Below are positions 13,352 to 26,000 of a DNA stretch of 64,000 bases, in pieces; within the stretch, counting starts at the first letter, position 1, and the number at the start of each line of letters is the position of its first letter. The DNA lies in assembly GCA_025766275.1 (NCBI GenBank), contig JAFKAC010000008.1, forward strand, positions 1,364,001 through 1,428,000, in the 5' to 3' direction. The position numbers and the translations under genes are program-made. Origin of the DNA: Lactarius indigo (Eukaryota; Basidiomycota; Agaricomycetes; Russulales; Russulaceae). The notes under the pieces are model-generated. The model did not search any database and was not told where the DNA came from. It saw only the letters and a program-made list of their open reading frames with translations.

Positions 13352-15173
13352 TCATTCATCCTCTGCGTCCACGTCGTCGTCGTCGTCGGTCCCGATCCAG
13401 TTCTCAGAGTCGGTCGAGTTATACTCCTCCAATGCCTCTCTCCGTATAAGTCTATGTCTATGCCCGTGGTCCGAAAAGAACCACCGGTGGGGGTGAGTTT
13501 CCGTATCGCCAAGGCACCATGCGACGAAGCGCTCGCCGTCTTCATCCTCTTCTGCGATCTCAATATTCCACCCTAGGTAGAGGCATGTATCGTCGACGAG
13601 CGCCGAGAGCCCTTCTTCATGAGAGTATTGCACGTCGTACATCTCGATCATGCCGTACGTGGCGCCACGGCGCAAGAGCATGTCAGTTGCGGGTTCTGGG
13701 TCGAGCGGAGTGGCGGCACGGTGCGCAGGGGGCTCCCAACCAGGCATGACCCATTCACCTTCGTACTCGTCGTCGGAAGTATTATCGTATCCCTGAAATA
13801 GGTCTTCGTCTTCGTCGTCGTCGTCGTCGTCATACATAACGTCAAGGGGCCACCCGTCAGAGTAGTCCTCATCGTCTTCCGCGCCGGACTCGCTATCGCT
13901 TTGTAATTGAGGGAATATTTCGGCCCATGGATCCTCCAGGTCTGGGGGCGGTGACGGTCGTAATAAGTCAGTCGGATTCTTTGGCCGGGCCGTGGCAAGA
14001 ATGAAAGAAGATTCTTGAGGACAAAAGAGGCAATGGGCGAGACCGAATTACAGTGCGACAGAATGGGCATGTCTTCTTGCGAAGAATGAGGGGTAAAGGT
14101 TCGTCCATCTCCATTTCGTCTTGAGGTACAGGGGCGTTGCGGAACCAATCTTGAAGACACCCTTGACAGAGGACATGACCACAGGGGTAAAGACTGGAAG
14201 AACAACTTGAGTGTGAATACAAGCAGACTTTTTAATCCGCTCACGCAAAAGGTTTGGTAAGCGTGTCTATGCAGATCTGGCATTGCAATGACCCCTCAAT
14301 GTTGGACGCAAGCTAGGCAAGTGTTATCCTTAGTTGATGTCGCAAAGTGAGATGTTATACCTCGTCAGACTCTCTGAATTTCGTTTTCAACGCGTCCATC
14401 TGAGACAGTTGCTCTTTTTGAGTCTTTGACAAGAGTCGATTAGAAATTGTAACGTAGCATCGCCGTGATTGACAAACCTGATGCATTGAAAGCAGGTCAT
14501 TCTCCAAAGACATAAGTCTGATACCGATATCAGAAAGGTAAAAAATGGAGGGGGGGGAGGGGGGCGACCAGTCCAACCCACATTTGCTTGCTTTTCGATC
14601 GTTCTCTTTTGAACCGTTGCTTGCTGGATAGATGCCATGAGTTCCATTCGTGGGTCGCAAAAGAGGCAGGTAGAGAAAGGGGCAGACCTTCTTGAGTGTC
14701 TCCAGCTCTTTCTTCATCCTGTTGAACTCCATGGTAGCAATGGGGCCACTGTAGCTAGCCTGCGGCCCCGCGTCATCGTCAGATGCTGCAGCGACGCTTG
14801 GTACTTTGGTGGAGGGGCGTCTACCCTCACGGGATATTGTGCGCGCTAGGGAGGTCGCGTCTGGAAACGTCCGCGAAACGTCGTGCTTATACTTGTGAGA
14901 CTTGTGCGCGCGCTCCACAATTGGGTCGACGGATGGTCCTGGATGGTGGCCAGAAGTTGAGGGAATGTTCGGGGACGAGGAGAAAGTCTTCTTCTTTCGA
15001 CGACGGTTCTCGCCTCTTGACATGGGGGTGTTGTCGTCATCGGACAACATGCGGGCTTGCTCACGAGATTTTCCGCGGTTTCTCTTTACCAGGAAGGGGC
15101 GGTCAGGTCCGGCGGTGGAGTTCTCGCGCACATGAGAAGGCCGGCGCCGATGATTTAAAGCGCTGGACTCCAT
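13352..15173 (-). CDS. Coiled-coil RING-finger protein (putative E3 ubiquitin ligase)
   Basis: ATG at 15173 gives MESSALNHRRRPSHVREN, then a basic disordered region with nuclear-like clusters (NRRRKKK) and a short coiled coil (MEFNRMKKELETLKK). It continues through two introns to LMSLENDLLSMHQ and KTQKEQLSQMDALKTKF. An intron of about 50 bp near 14314-14362 joins FRESDE to LASNIEGSLQCQICIDTL. A second intron gives SLYPCGHVLCQGCLQDWF, then KKTCPFCRT, together a C3HC4 RING. After a roughly 73-bp intron the reading continues NPTDLLRPSPPPDLEDPWAE into an acidic C-terminus with poly-Asp runs, ending at 13352. RING fingers usually bind E2 enzymes, so a ligase role is inferred. The substrate is unknown and no named orthologue is recognised. 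Confidence 0.75.
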
Positions 15174-15509
15174 CGTCAGGGGTACCGACAGCAATTGATT
15201 ATAGAGGGATGAGACAAGTGCTATCAATCGAAGCATGCTTGAGCACAAATAGGGTTGAGCGGTGAAGGGCTCACTGACTCAGGAATTTTGTAGGGGTCTC
15301 AGAGCAGGTAGTGGTGGCTGTTGTCCTCAATGCACCAAATTGGTTCGCCTCGGCGAGCGGATCCACAGGTTTGCGGTGAGGCAAGCAATCACGTCACGTG
15401 CCTGAATTTCATGTGACGTTTATCTTTACTGTAAGATCACGGAGCTATCCTATCCTACGCTAGGGCGACGTCTGAAACATCAGCCTAAGACCTAGAAGTA
15501 GCACGGTAT

Positions 15510-16071
15510 TCAGTTCTCTACGACTTCGGCCACACACTCGATTTCCACATCTGCCCCGAGAGGAAGAGCAGCGACCCCGATACATGTTCTCGCTGGAAAT
15601 TTTCCTTTTTCGAAAAACTGCAGTAAACTCATTAGCGGATACTGAACACATTCTGGGCAGATCGTGGTGTCTTAACCTCCGCGTAGGCCTCATTCATGGG
15701 TCTAAAGTCTCGCGCCAGGTTGGTCAAATAGATATTTGCCTTGACGATATGTTCCAGACCAGAGCCGGACGCCTGTAACACTTTCCCCAGGTTATGCAGT
15801 GCTGCACGCTGCAATTTTTCGTTGGTACGTTATATTTTTACAGAACTAGGTTAGGCTCACTGTTTGCTCTTTTACGTCCCCCACCAACTTAGATTCCCTA
15901 TTTACGCCAATGTTTCCAGAAGCGTAGACGGTGCCATTAGATACCACAGCTTGGGCTGGATTGGGTCGATAAGATCTATTTAGACTCAGTCGAGATGCTA
16001 CAGTAACATCACCTACAAAAGATGGGAAGCGGGGGAAGAGCCTCTTCTGTGAAAATGATTTTTTTAACCAT
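15510..16071 (-). CDS. RidA/YjgF-family enamine/imine deaminase
   Basis: Small trimeric enzyme family that hydrolyses reactive enamine/imine intermediates of amino-acid metabolism. ATG at 16071 gives MVKKIIFTEEALPPLPIF. Removing an intron (donor GTAGGT, acceptor after CCAATC) yields PLPIFSQAVVSNGTVYASG, the conserved SQAV start of the fold. A second intron leads to RAALHNLGKVLQASGSGLEH, VKANIYLTNLARDF and MNEAYAE. A third joins to FFEKGKFPARTCIGVAALPL and VEIECVAEVVEN, ending TGA at 15510. The conserved arginine (PARTCIG) and terminal glutamate (VEIE) are present. Length, about 130 residues, is normal. Confidence 0.92.
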
Positions 16072-16377
16072 GGTGGACTAGATATAAGAAAGACTACCCG
16101 AGATCAGATGGGTAATCGGTGTCAATCACTCGGTCTGCTTATAAATCACCGACACGGGGCTCTTCAGCTAAAACGGTGATGACCACCAAGCGAATGCTTC
16201 AACTGTTCAGCGCAAGGCTATAACCTTCTTCTTACAAGTGGTTTAAATGACAAATTTCACCGTATTACAACTGCCACTCTCATAACCTCATCACCACTCA
16301 GTCACGTCCTCGTTCGTCTACTCTTTTCCAACCCGCATCGGGGCTACCAACCTTCAGCGCTTCAGCACCGAGTCGTG
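16072..16377. other. Divergent intergenic region
   Basis: About 300 bp between the RidA start and the degenerate oxidoreductase. It holds pyrimidine-rich stretches typical of fungal promoters near 16260-16330. No gene seen. Confidence 0.4.
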
Positions 16378-17563
16378 ATGGCTCTTTTGACACATCTCCT
16401 GCGAATAGGGAACACATCTACGGTGAAATTTCCAAGATATACTACATGCAGCGTTCGAGTGTACGAACGCTCATAATATCAGGGGCCACTCGTTCCTCAA
16501 GCAGCGTGATATGCGAACGTGTCAAGTATTTGGAACGATGTGCAAGTTTCTGGATGGAAAACGGTCTATATTTTCCACGTCCTATGACTGCTGCGCGCTG
16601 ATTTTCTGCACGAAGATTACGGATGCCTTTCACGTCAACGGCTCCTACATCTTCCTCCAACTTTGGGCCCTTGGACGTACCGTATTGCTGATCCTGCCGT
16701 CCTCGAGAAGAGGGGTGGCTTTGATCTCGTTGCCCCTAGCCCTATCTCCCTCCGTATTGGCGGGCTACATTCTGGCGACGAAGTAGTAATTGTTCCGCGC
16801 GAACTCACGGTTGCGGAGGTTAAAGAATACGTTTCAACTGTACTCCAAGGCAGAAGACAACGTTATCGAGGCAGGCTTCGACGGCGTGGAGGTACATGCA
16901 GCCAATGACTACCTCCTGGACCAGTTTTTGCAGACGGTGTCAAATGGACGGACGGGTGAATGTGGGAGGTCTGTAGACTGCCGTGAGCGCTTCCTTCTCG
17001 AGGTGATCGACGCGGCCGTGGAGACGGAAAGGACGGCCGTCTGCATCAACCCCTGGTTCAAATTCCAGGGTGAGGAATGGTGCTTCCCAAGCCCCTAATG
17101 CAGCTTTATAGGACCCATTTCCCACTTCACACCTTCATTGAACGCATCCATGATGCTCACCCGAATTTCGCTTACATTCACGTTGTCAAGCCGCGCATCG
17201 ATAGCATCATCAACGGAGACGTCACAGACGAAAAACCGCCTCAATCAAAAGGGGTATCGCGGAATATCTGGGGTGATCGCCCTTATATCGCGGCAGGTGG
17301 CATGGACCTCGCTCCTGCAATTGACACGGTGGAGAAGTACGGAGGTTGGGTCGCATTTGGTCGCCACTTCAAAGTCATTCCAAACGTGAGTCGTCTTGGC
17401 AATTAGTCGAGCCATTTCTCAGACCACAGCAGCCCGACTTTCCTTTGCGCCTGAAGGAGGGGCTCTGACGCGCTATAACCGCGACACTTCCTACACTATG
17501 GAGGCTGCGGTGGGATACATCGATTACCCGTTCGCCAATAACGTTGTCGCTCTGCAGGCATAG
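16378..17563 (+). pseudogene. Old Yellow Enzyme (NADH:flavin oxidoreductase) pseudogene
   Basis: Pieces of an FMN-dependent ene-reductase of the OYE/OPR family are spread over several frames. They include YYMQRSS then LIISGAT (usually YYxQR and LIxEGT), ITDAFHVNGSYIFLQLWALG, IADPAVLEKRGGFDLVAPSP, ELTVAEVK, IEAGFDGVEVHAANDYLLDQ and FLQTVSNGRT, then PNFAYIHVVKPRID, NIWGDRPYIAAGGMDLA, and TRYNRDTSYT with YIDYPF at the end. The order is correct, so this is one locus. Joins are broken: the ...KEG and ALTRYNRD pieces lie in different frames across a G run near 17456-17463. Some catalytic-region residues differ (GRTGECGRSVDC instead of the usual GRTDEYGG). A functional gene with unusual introns is possible, but decay is more likely. 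Confidence 0.7.
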
Positions 17564-17837
17564 TGATACGTGGCCCAGGGTGGATGAGTGATAGCGTGAC
17601 TTAGGCCCCATAGAAAACGGCATTACACTGTACTTTAATTAATGCAAGTGGGTTGTCTACTATCATAATCTGATTTTAACCTGTACCGAAGAAGGTATTT
17701 GGTCAGTAACTTTGATCAAGCTGATCTATCTATCAGGCGATCTAACTTTTTAACTCCTACCCAATCTAAGTCCGCCCACAAGTTTTTCTCCTTCATACCA
17801 CCAACAACCACATTCACAACAAAGAGAGATAACAAGA

Positions 17838-19553
17838 ATGTCCTCCTCGAAAGGTCGTGTTCTCTTAGCTTACTCTGGAGGACTAGGTTTGTGCCTTCGT
17901 TGTCACGGGTATCTGCAATTGCTGAGTCGTTTCTAGACACTTCATGTATCCTTGCCTGGCTCATTGAAGAAGGGTACGAAGTCTACGCATTCATGGCAGA
18001 CATCGGTCAGGAAGAGGTAATCTGCGACCCAAATCAATGACGAGCGCTTATCATTTTCCATAAAGGACTTCGAGTCTGCTCGTAAGAAAGCCCTTGCTGT
18101 CGGAGCAAAGAAGTTCTTCCTTGAGGTTCGCCGGGGTGGCCCAGTCCTTGCCATGGATACGCTAATTGGGTGGCGGCCCATAGGATCTTAAGCGCGAGTT
18201 TGTTACCGAACTCATCTATCCAGCTGTTCAAGCCAATGCCATCTACGAGGTTAGCTTTTTGCCCTCACGTGTATCAAAGGCACTATCTAACTCGTCTGTT
18301 CCCCTCTAGAATGTGTACCTTCTTGGAACTTCGCTAGCACGTCCCGTCATTGCTCGTGGAATGATCGCTATCGCAGATAAGGAAGGTTGCGAGTATGCGC
18401 GTCTGCCAAATACGAAGCTACTATCCTCAGCTTTCACTTTTCAGTTTCGTATCCCATGGCTGCACGGGGAAAGGAAACGACCAAGTCCGATTTGAGCTCG
18501 CATTCTACGGTCTCAAGCCCGACATCAAGGTCATAGCCCCGTGGCGAATTCCTGGTATGTACAGATCCATTCCCATGCCAGGTTCGATGACCCTCGACGC
18601 TTTGTGCATCGACCACATGCAGAGTTCTATCACCGATTCGCGGGTCGCCAAGCATTACTCTCCTACGCTGCCGAGAAGCAGATTCCTGTAACACAAACGG
18701 TTGCTAAACCATGGTCTACTGACGAGAACCTCTTCCACATCTCTTACGAAGCAGGGATTCTGGAAGATCCGAACATCACACCGCCCGCTGATATGTGGAA
18801 GCTCACCTCCTCGCTTGGTGATGCGCCTACTTCCCCCGAATCCATTTCGATTGAATTCAAGGCTGGTCTACCGGTGAAAGTGGTTGTAGGCTCGGAGACG
18901 CACACGGACGCGGTCGACATTTTCCTTGTCTTAAACTCACTAGGTCGTAAGCACGGTATCGGACGCATCGACATTGTCGAGAACCGCTTCATTGGCGTCA
19001 AGTCGCGCGGATGTTATGAGTCTCCTGGAGCTACAATCCTACGCGTGGCTCACATTGATCTAGAGGGTTTGACACTCGATCGAAACGTCCGTGCGCTTCG
19101 CGACCAATTTGTCACCATCGAGTTGGGGCGCATCTTGTACAACGGCCACTTTTTCACCCCAGAACGCGAGTTTGTCACGAGCGCTATCCCCGCTAGCCAA
19201 CGTACGGTGAATGGAGTCGTCCGTTTAAAATTGTACAAGGGAAATGTGGTTGTTGAGGGCCGTTCGTCAGACGAGGTAAGTTACAAGATCGGTTCCATTT
19301 GCCTCAACACCGACGGTTTATGTAGGGTCTATACGACGAGAAGCAATCGTCGATGGACGAATTGGGAGGGTTTGAGCCGACCGATACAACGGGTTTCATT
19401 CAGATCGAGTCTATTCGCATTAAAAAGTATGTCGTGCATTGTTCTACTGTTGATTCGATCTTTACCGCCATTGGCCCTAGATGGGCACAAGCGAACCTCC
19501 TCAAGGGTCGAAGTGGGGTTGAGCCAAAGGACGTATATGGCGTTCGTGTCTGA
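17838..19553 (+). CDS. ARG1: Argininosuccinate synthase
   Basis: Cytosolic ATP-dependent ligase joining citrulline and aspartate in arginine biosynthesis. ATG at 17838 gives [16 protein letters not shown] short intron restores the ATP-binding signature [20 protein letters not shown]. Further exons read [76 protein letters not shown], then a long exon with [38 protein letters not shown] and [19 protein letters not shown]. The 3' end is less certain: an intron starting GTATGT after SIRIKK leads to [16 protein letters not shown] and TGA at 19553, while another acceptor phase would end earlier. All core motifs are intact. Confidence 0.93.
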
Positions 19554-19806
19554 ATGCTACTGTACCGAGTATCAAAGGATGAATTAGGTGTTGCTGTGTG
19601 TACCAATCTACAATCATAACGTACGAGTTCTTAGACACGGAATGCCCACGCTTGTTTCCGAATCAGGAAGTCTCGCGGGAACGGACATGGCTCCGGGGCT
19701 CTGTGGCGGGTTTTACCACATCATCCGCACTGTACTTGAGCTTGAGCTTGAGCGCTCGAGCATTGAATTTTGTTCATATTCTATCGTATCGATCCGACTC
19801 TTTTGA

Positions 19807-22800
19807 ATGGATAAGGAAAACAAGGAAGATTTCAGTTTTGGTCGCTCTTGCGATCTGAAGGTTCCTGTCACCTTTCGAATGTCGGTAATTGTTTCGCAAG
19901 AAAGTCGTTGCCATTGTACTGACTCAGTTGCAGATCTCAGCTCGAGGGCGTGCGTCACCCTCGACCTTTTACAGAGCTTATCGAAAGACCAGAGTTACTC
20001 TTCCACGGGGTTCAATCCCCGTTCGTCCAGTTACTACACGGTGTCCTGTGGCCCACGGCAGCTGACGGCTCTTTTTAGCACGCCTTCAGACCTCTATGTT
20101 ACCTGCCAGCTCCTCGCAGACAATAAGCCACTCACCATTCCATTCCGGACGTCCTACAAGGCATTCAAGAATAGCTATACGTCAGTGTCGTACTGAACAC
20201 ACTTGGTGTGCATCTTTTGTTGACCATCTCCCATTAGATGGAACGAGTGGATTACACTACCAATTCGTTATTGCGATCTCCCTCTCAGTTCGCAAATCAC
20301 ATTTACCGTATGGGACATAGCTGGTCCTCGTGCAGCGGTGCCAGTGGGTGGCACGACTTTCAGGTTATTCAGCAAGAAATGGCACGTAGTGGCTTCAGGA
20401 TTTGTGTTATTATACCCGAGGTTGATTGGTAATTCTTGCGGCTGGTAGGACGTTAAGGAGGGGCAAGCACCGAATGTTGTTATGGCTTGGAAAGGAAGCC
20501 GATGGGAGTCTGGAGACCACAACCCCGAGCAAGTCGGGAACTAGAGATGAGATGGGGAGATTGGAAAAGGTGCGATACCCGGCCACCGACTATGGAGCAA
20601 AACTTAGGCTTGGCGCAGCTTGTGAAGAAGCACGAACGTGGGGACATGCCAAAGTCAGAGTGGCTGGATAAGTTAGTATTCCGAAGGATGTCAGAAATTC
20701 ATGCGGTGCGTTTATTCCTGCGCTGTCTCGTGTTGTCGACACGGCTAAGTGCAATGAAGGTGGAGACCGAGAAATCGAACAGTCTCTACCTTTATATTGA
20801 CTTGCCACGCTTCGATTTCCCTATCATATTCAGCGAGCTTGTACGGTTACTCTCTATGACTGCACATTGCTACCCTTCCCTGATTGGTCTCCATGTAGGA
20901 AGCTGTGGCTTCGACCTCCCAATCGCCTGCCTTGCCACCTGTGACGCACGCGCCAATTCCTCCGCTACTCCCCGCGTCGTTTCACACCGATCCATACATG
21001 TGGGCTGTCGTAGACCCGGACATCCCTCGCGACAATCCCGTCGAAGATAAGCATCGTCGCCTTGTGCGCAGTCACCGCAGTAGCCCCTATGACCGCGAAT
21101 TGAAGCCCAACACAAAGTTGCGAGACGAGCTTGGCGTGCGCTTCATTCTCATTGTGGCTAGGCGCACACTCAAGGAATAGTTTTATCTTATAGGTCATTC
21201 TAGGCTATGAGCCGAGTAGAGTCCTCACATCTGAGGAGAAGGATCTCGTCTGGAAATATCGTTTCTACCTTGCTCGAGACAAACGTGGGCTCACCAAGTT
21301 TGTCAAATCGGTGACTTGGCGGGACCCAATGGAGGTCAAGCAGGCGGTGGAAGAGCTGCTTCCTATGTGGACAGAGATCGACACAGATGACGCGCTAGAG
21401 CTTCTTGGCCCTAGTACTGTCGACTCGCGAGTGCGGGCTTTTGCAGTCAAACAACTCGCCAGAGCAGATGACGACGTGAGTGTGATATCCCGCGCAGTGG
21501 GATCCGCCTTGACTTGATATATCCAGGAGCTCATGTTATATCTGTTGCAACTGGTACAAGCCCTCAAATTTGAAAGTTCGGCCAGCGACACAAGATCCTC
21601 GCGGTCGACCGCGAGCGCTGTATCGTATGATGACAGTGGCCTGGCAGACTTTCTGGTGACCCGCGCAGTGAAGAATCGCGTCCTCGAGTATAGGTTGTAC
21701 TGGTATTTGACTGTGGAGGTTGCCCTGGAGGATCGCTTGATGGGGAAGATGTATGGTAAAGTCATCTTCAAATTCCTAAAGCAGTTGCAAGAGGTACAGA
21801 TTTTACTTCGCTGCAATTTTGCGTACTGGGGCTTAGCCTTTGCTTTTCAGTCAGAGAACGGTAAGGAGCGCAAAGAACTCCTTGGCCGCCAGGCGGAATT
21901 GGTCACTTCGCTCGCAAAACGTGCGAAGGAGTTTAGTAATCCGAAGGAGCCGCGACCCAAGAGAATCGAGAAGCTGCGATCTTTCCTTGCTGATTCTCGA
22001 AACAATCTCCTTTCGATGGCTCCCCTACCGCTTCCCCTCAACGGCAATGTTGAAGTGGTAGGTATTATACCAGAAAAGGCTTCGATCTTCAAGTCCAGTT
22101 TGTCTCCGCTATTACTGTATTTCAGCTGTTCCGACGGTTCAGAGTACCCCATCATTTTTAAGGATGGGGACGACTTGCGGCAGGATCAGCTCGTCATCCA
22201 GCTATTCACTCTCATGGATCGGCTGCTCCGTCAAGAAAATCTTGATGTAAAGCTAACGCCATATCCGGTACTGGCCACGGGACCGCAGCAGGGCATGATG
22301 CAATTCATCCCAAGCAAGACCATTGCAAACATCGTTAGTGAGAATGGGTCGCTCCTGAATTATATGCGGGCGCATTACCCCGACGAGGGTAGCGTTGGGA
22401 CGTATGGCGTTGATCCGGTCGTCATTGACACATTTGTCCGTAGCTGTGGTAAGTGCAATGACTCGTGAGCTGTATCCCTCATTTCACGTGCGTCTCAGCG
22501 GGGTATTGTGTCGTCACATATATATTGGGTGTTGGGGATCGCCATCTTGATAATCTACTCGTCGCACCAGATGGTAAGCCCGTCGTGTGTCAATATGGGT
22601 TGATGGGCTGAAGGCTAGCTCAGGTCATTTCTTTCATGTTGATTTTGGCTATATCCTTGGGCATGATCCAAAGCTGTATCCACCTGCGGTAAAGGTTTGC
22701 AAAGAGATGGTCGATGGCATGGGAGGGGTGCACTCGCAACACTACGCCCGCTTCACGAACTTCTGCTTTACGGCGTTCAGCATTCTACGGCAGAGTGCAA

Positions 22801-23012
22801 ATCTCATTCTCAACCTCGTTACCCTCATGGTCGATGCCAACGTACCCGATATAAAGGGTCGCAATGTGCACGAGTTATTGCAGGAGAAGTTTATGCCCGA
22901 TCTCACGGAGGAAGAAGCAATCAAGCATTTCGAGACCCTCTTGAATGAGACATCTTATTTCACCAAGGTAGTGGATCGGTTCCACGACATCGCACAGTAT
23001 TGGAGGAGCTAG
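19807..23012 (+). CDS. VPS34: Class III phosphatidylinositol 3-kinase VPS34
   Basis: Makes PI3P on endosomes and autophagic membranes, in complex with Vps15 and Beclin/Vps30. ATG at 19807 gives [20 protein letters not shown]. The C2 domain follows ([14 protein letters not shown], then WNEWI-type sequence and TFRLFSKKW). The helical PIK domain runs from about 21000 to 21800 ([55 protein letters not shown]). The kinase domain has [20 protein letters not shown], the catalytic loop [11 protein letters not shown] (about 22530) and the metal-binding DFGYILG (about 22640). The C-terminus is HDIAQYWRS with TAG at 23012. Several 50-60 bp introns, for example near 22447-22497 and 22571-22621, interrupt it. 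The family size and order are complete. Confidence 0.94.
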
Positions 23013-23065
23013 TCGCGTACTACGCTTATGTAAACACTGGAACTTACCGTAGCGGACTTGGAATT

Positions 23066-26000
23066 ATGGATCCATGTCCAAATCTGAAGTTTGGCGTCTC
23101 TGAACAGGATCCAATGGCTCGCGGTGTGGCATCTCCTAGCCCAGCGTCCCTGCCCAAAGTTTCATTCGTTAAAGTCTCTGGAGAAAACTCGACAACTCGT
23201 TCCGGAGTGCATGACAATCAACAGCGCTCATATGGGTGTACGCGAATGTGCTATTCTCTTGCCTGCGTGCTCATGTGGTACAGACAATGATTTCTCGCTG
23301 TTTGAAAGGCCACAACACTATATTCGGTACATCGGTATGCCCTCTGATGGAGGCGCGCTCTAAAAATGACCCTGTGGTACAGAACCACTCGAAGTGAACT
23401 CGCTGTTCAGGTTGAGTATGACATGGACGAGCAAGGTGCGCGTCCCTTCAGTTGGACCATGTGTGTTGTAGCTGATAACTCCGCAGATCAAGAATGGCTC
23501 GATTCCCTTAATGCCGACCGAAAGAAGGAACAACTGGATAAGATATCATATGAGGCATTTGAGATCGTAATGGACAGGTTGGAGAAGGAGTGGTTCGACT
23601 TGGTAAGCGGTGGCTTTCCTTCCTCTTGGCCCTAACTTGTTTGGTGCGCAGACGAAGAACATTCCGAAACCCGACCTGGCACTACCTTCAGAAGATTCTA
23701 CTTGTGCAATCTGCGATGACTCAGAGGGAGAGAATACCAACGCAATCGTGTTCTGCGATGGGTGCAACCTAGCTGTTCATCAAGGTTTGCTCGCGCCTAG
23801 TTGGGAGTGATAATTCTAGGTTGAGCGTCGACTGTTCCAGATTGTTATGGCGTCCCTTACATTCCAGAAGGGCAGTGGTTATGTCGAAAGTGTACAGTGT
23901 CGCCGGAGAATGCAGTGGTGCGTCCCCGTTCATTCGGCGCTGGAAGGCTTGATGGCGTTGTGTTAGACTTGTTTTCTGTGCCCAAATGAAGGCGGTGCAT
24001 TTAAACAGACTGTGCATGGAGAGTGGGTTCATTTACTGTGCGCGATCTGGATCCCGGAGACCCGAGTCGCGAATGAGGTGTTCATGGAGCCTATCACTGG
24101 GGTTGAACGCATATCGAAGCAACGTTGGAAACTGGTAAGTGTAAACTTTTTCGCTCTGATTTTTCGGTTCTTAGGACGAATTTCAGAAATGCTCGGTTTG
24201 TGATATTCGTGAGGGCGCATGCATCCAATGTAGCAAGAACTCCTGTTTCCTGGCCTATCACGTCACTTGCGCGCGCAAACTGAAGTTTCTGATGCCGATG
24301 AAGGCTTCGTCCGGCTTAGAACCCCCTCCTCTGCAGTGCTTTTGCGAGAAACACATGCCTGTTCGTTGCAACGTTACTTTTCGCATATGTGTGCTGAGTG
24401 CTTTACAAGCGTGAAAGGCTCGAAGCACGCGCAGAGGCACTGAAGGCTGAGGCTGCATCGGAGCACTCTGAGGCAAAGTCGAGCAAGTCAGCGCGGGCGT
24501 ATGCCAGGACTTACAAACCTGGCCCGCCTGTCGTGCCTTCGCTCATTCTGTCTCGCATTCTCCAGTACATCAACAAGATCGTTATGCGTAAGCGTAGCGA
24601 GTTCGTTGAATTGGTATGTCGATACTGGAGCCTGAAGCGCGAGGCGCGTAGGGGTGCACCCCTTTTGAGGCGGCTCCATCTGGAGCCCTGGACCGCATCA
24701 GCTGGAGGTCGTGTGCAAACGGACGAGGAGAAAGTTGCTAAGTTAGACGTGAGTACGGCGTTCCGGAATCGGAGTTGCGCGACCTCATGTGTGTAACACA
24801 GCTAACGAAATGCCTACGCAAAGACCTTGCCGATGTCCGGACTCTCGCCGACCTCAGCCGTAAGCGCGAGAGCCGTAAGCTGAGGCAAGCCCAAATCGTC
24901 CAGGAGATTCTCAGCGAGATCATCTTCGCACACGAGGCAGGGCTTCGCATGACGTTCGAGAACATTGTTGCGTCCGTGCATTTCTCGTTTGCCTTTGGCC
25001 CCTCATAAATGATTATGCTCCAGGTTCGATCGTCAGGGTTTTTTCAAGAATCCTATATCCAAGTCGCAGGTTCCCGACTACTTCGACATTATCCAACAAC
25101 CTATGTGGTGGGGGGCCATTGACGAGAAGCTTGACCGACACGAGTACTGGGATATCGATATTTTCAGGGTATATCTTATATCGTTCCGATTGTCACAGCA
25201 ACTGATCTTTTTAGGCCGACGTAAATCTTGTCATTGAAAATGCAATGCGATACAACAAGCCCGGAACGCCATATTATAAGGCAGCGCAACGCATCAAGTC
25301 AAATTCGGCGACCCTGCTGGCGGAACTTGACAACCTGAAAACCCTCGCACCTCTAGAACTTGACGGCCACGACGAGTATACCAAAGTCCTCTTACAGCGA
25401 AACATCTCACCCATTGGCGACCTTGAACCCCCTCTGGCCGTAGTTGATCTGCTTACTTCTTTGGACATCGCTAATGACCTCAGTATTGTCCTCAAGTCCA
25501 ACCCACTTCAGTCCCTGCTTGCCTATGAGCTCCCGGAAGCTAAACCACTACCCCTAACCCCAGCACTGCCGACTCCCTCGTCTCGCAAAACCAAGCGCGA
25601 GCGCAAAGCAGAGCTCGTGAGAAGGCGCGCAGAACGGCGTGCAGCAAGACTTGATACCGGAACCAACTTGAAGCCGGTTGGCCCTTCGATTAGCGACCAC
25701 CGCATGACAGAGGAGGTATCGAACACTGGCACAGCACGGACAACAGCAACAGAGGTTGTCTTTGCCAACGTCGATCCGGAGAACTCGTCGGAAACAGAAC
25801 AGGTCCTGGGGAAGCGCAAGCGCATCAAGCTTGCTCCATCGCAACATGCCCCAGACGCGGAGGTTTTGACAGACATCAACCCAAAAGCGTCGTTCGCGTT
25901 GTTCGACAAAGGGTGGATCTTGGGTCCCGGTGTGCGCCGACGTCGCGTCGTTCAGCTGCCCCAACCGTTACCGAAGAAGAGGACCAAGGGTACGTGACCC

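Noticed and set aside
19995..20035. tRNA-like T-arm (GGTTCAATCCCC)
   Set aside because: It lies in the coding frame of the VPS34 C2 domain, and no acceptor or D-arm can be fitted around it.
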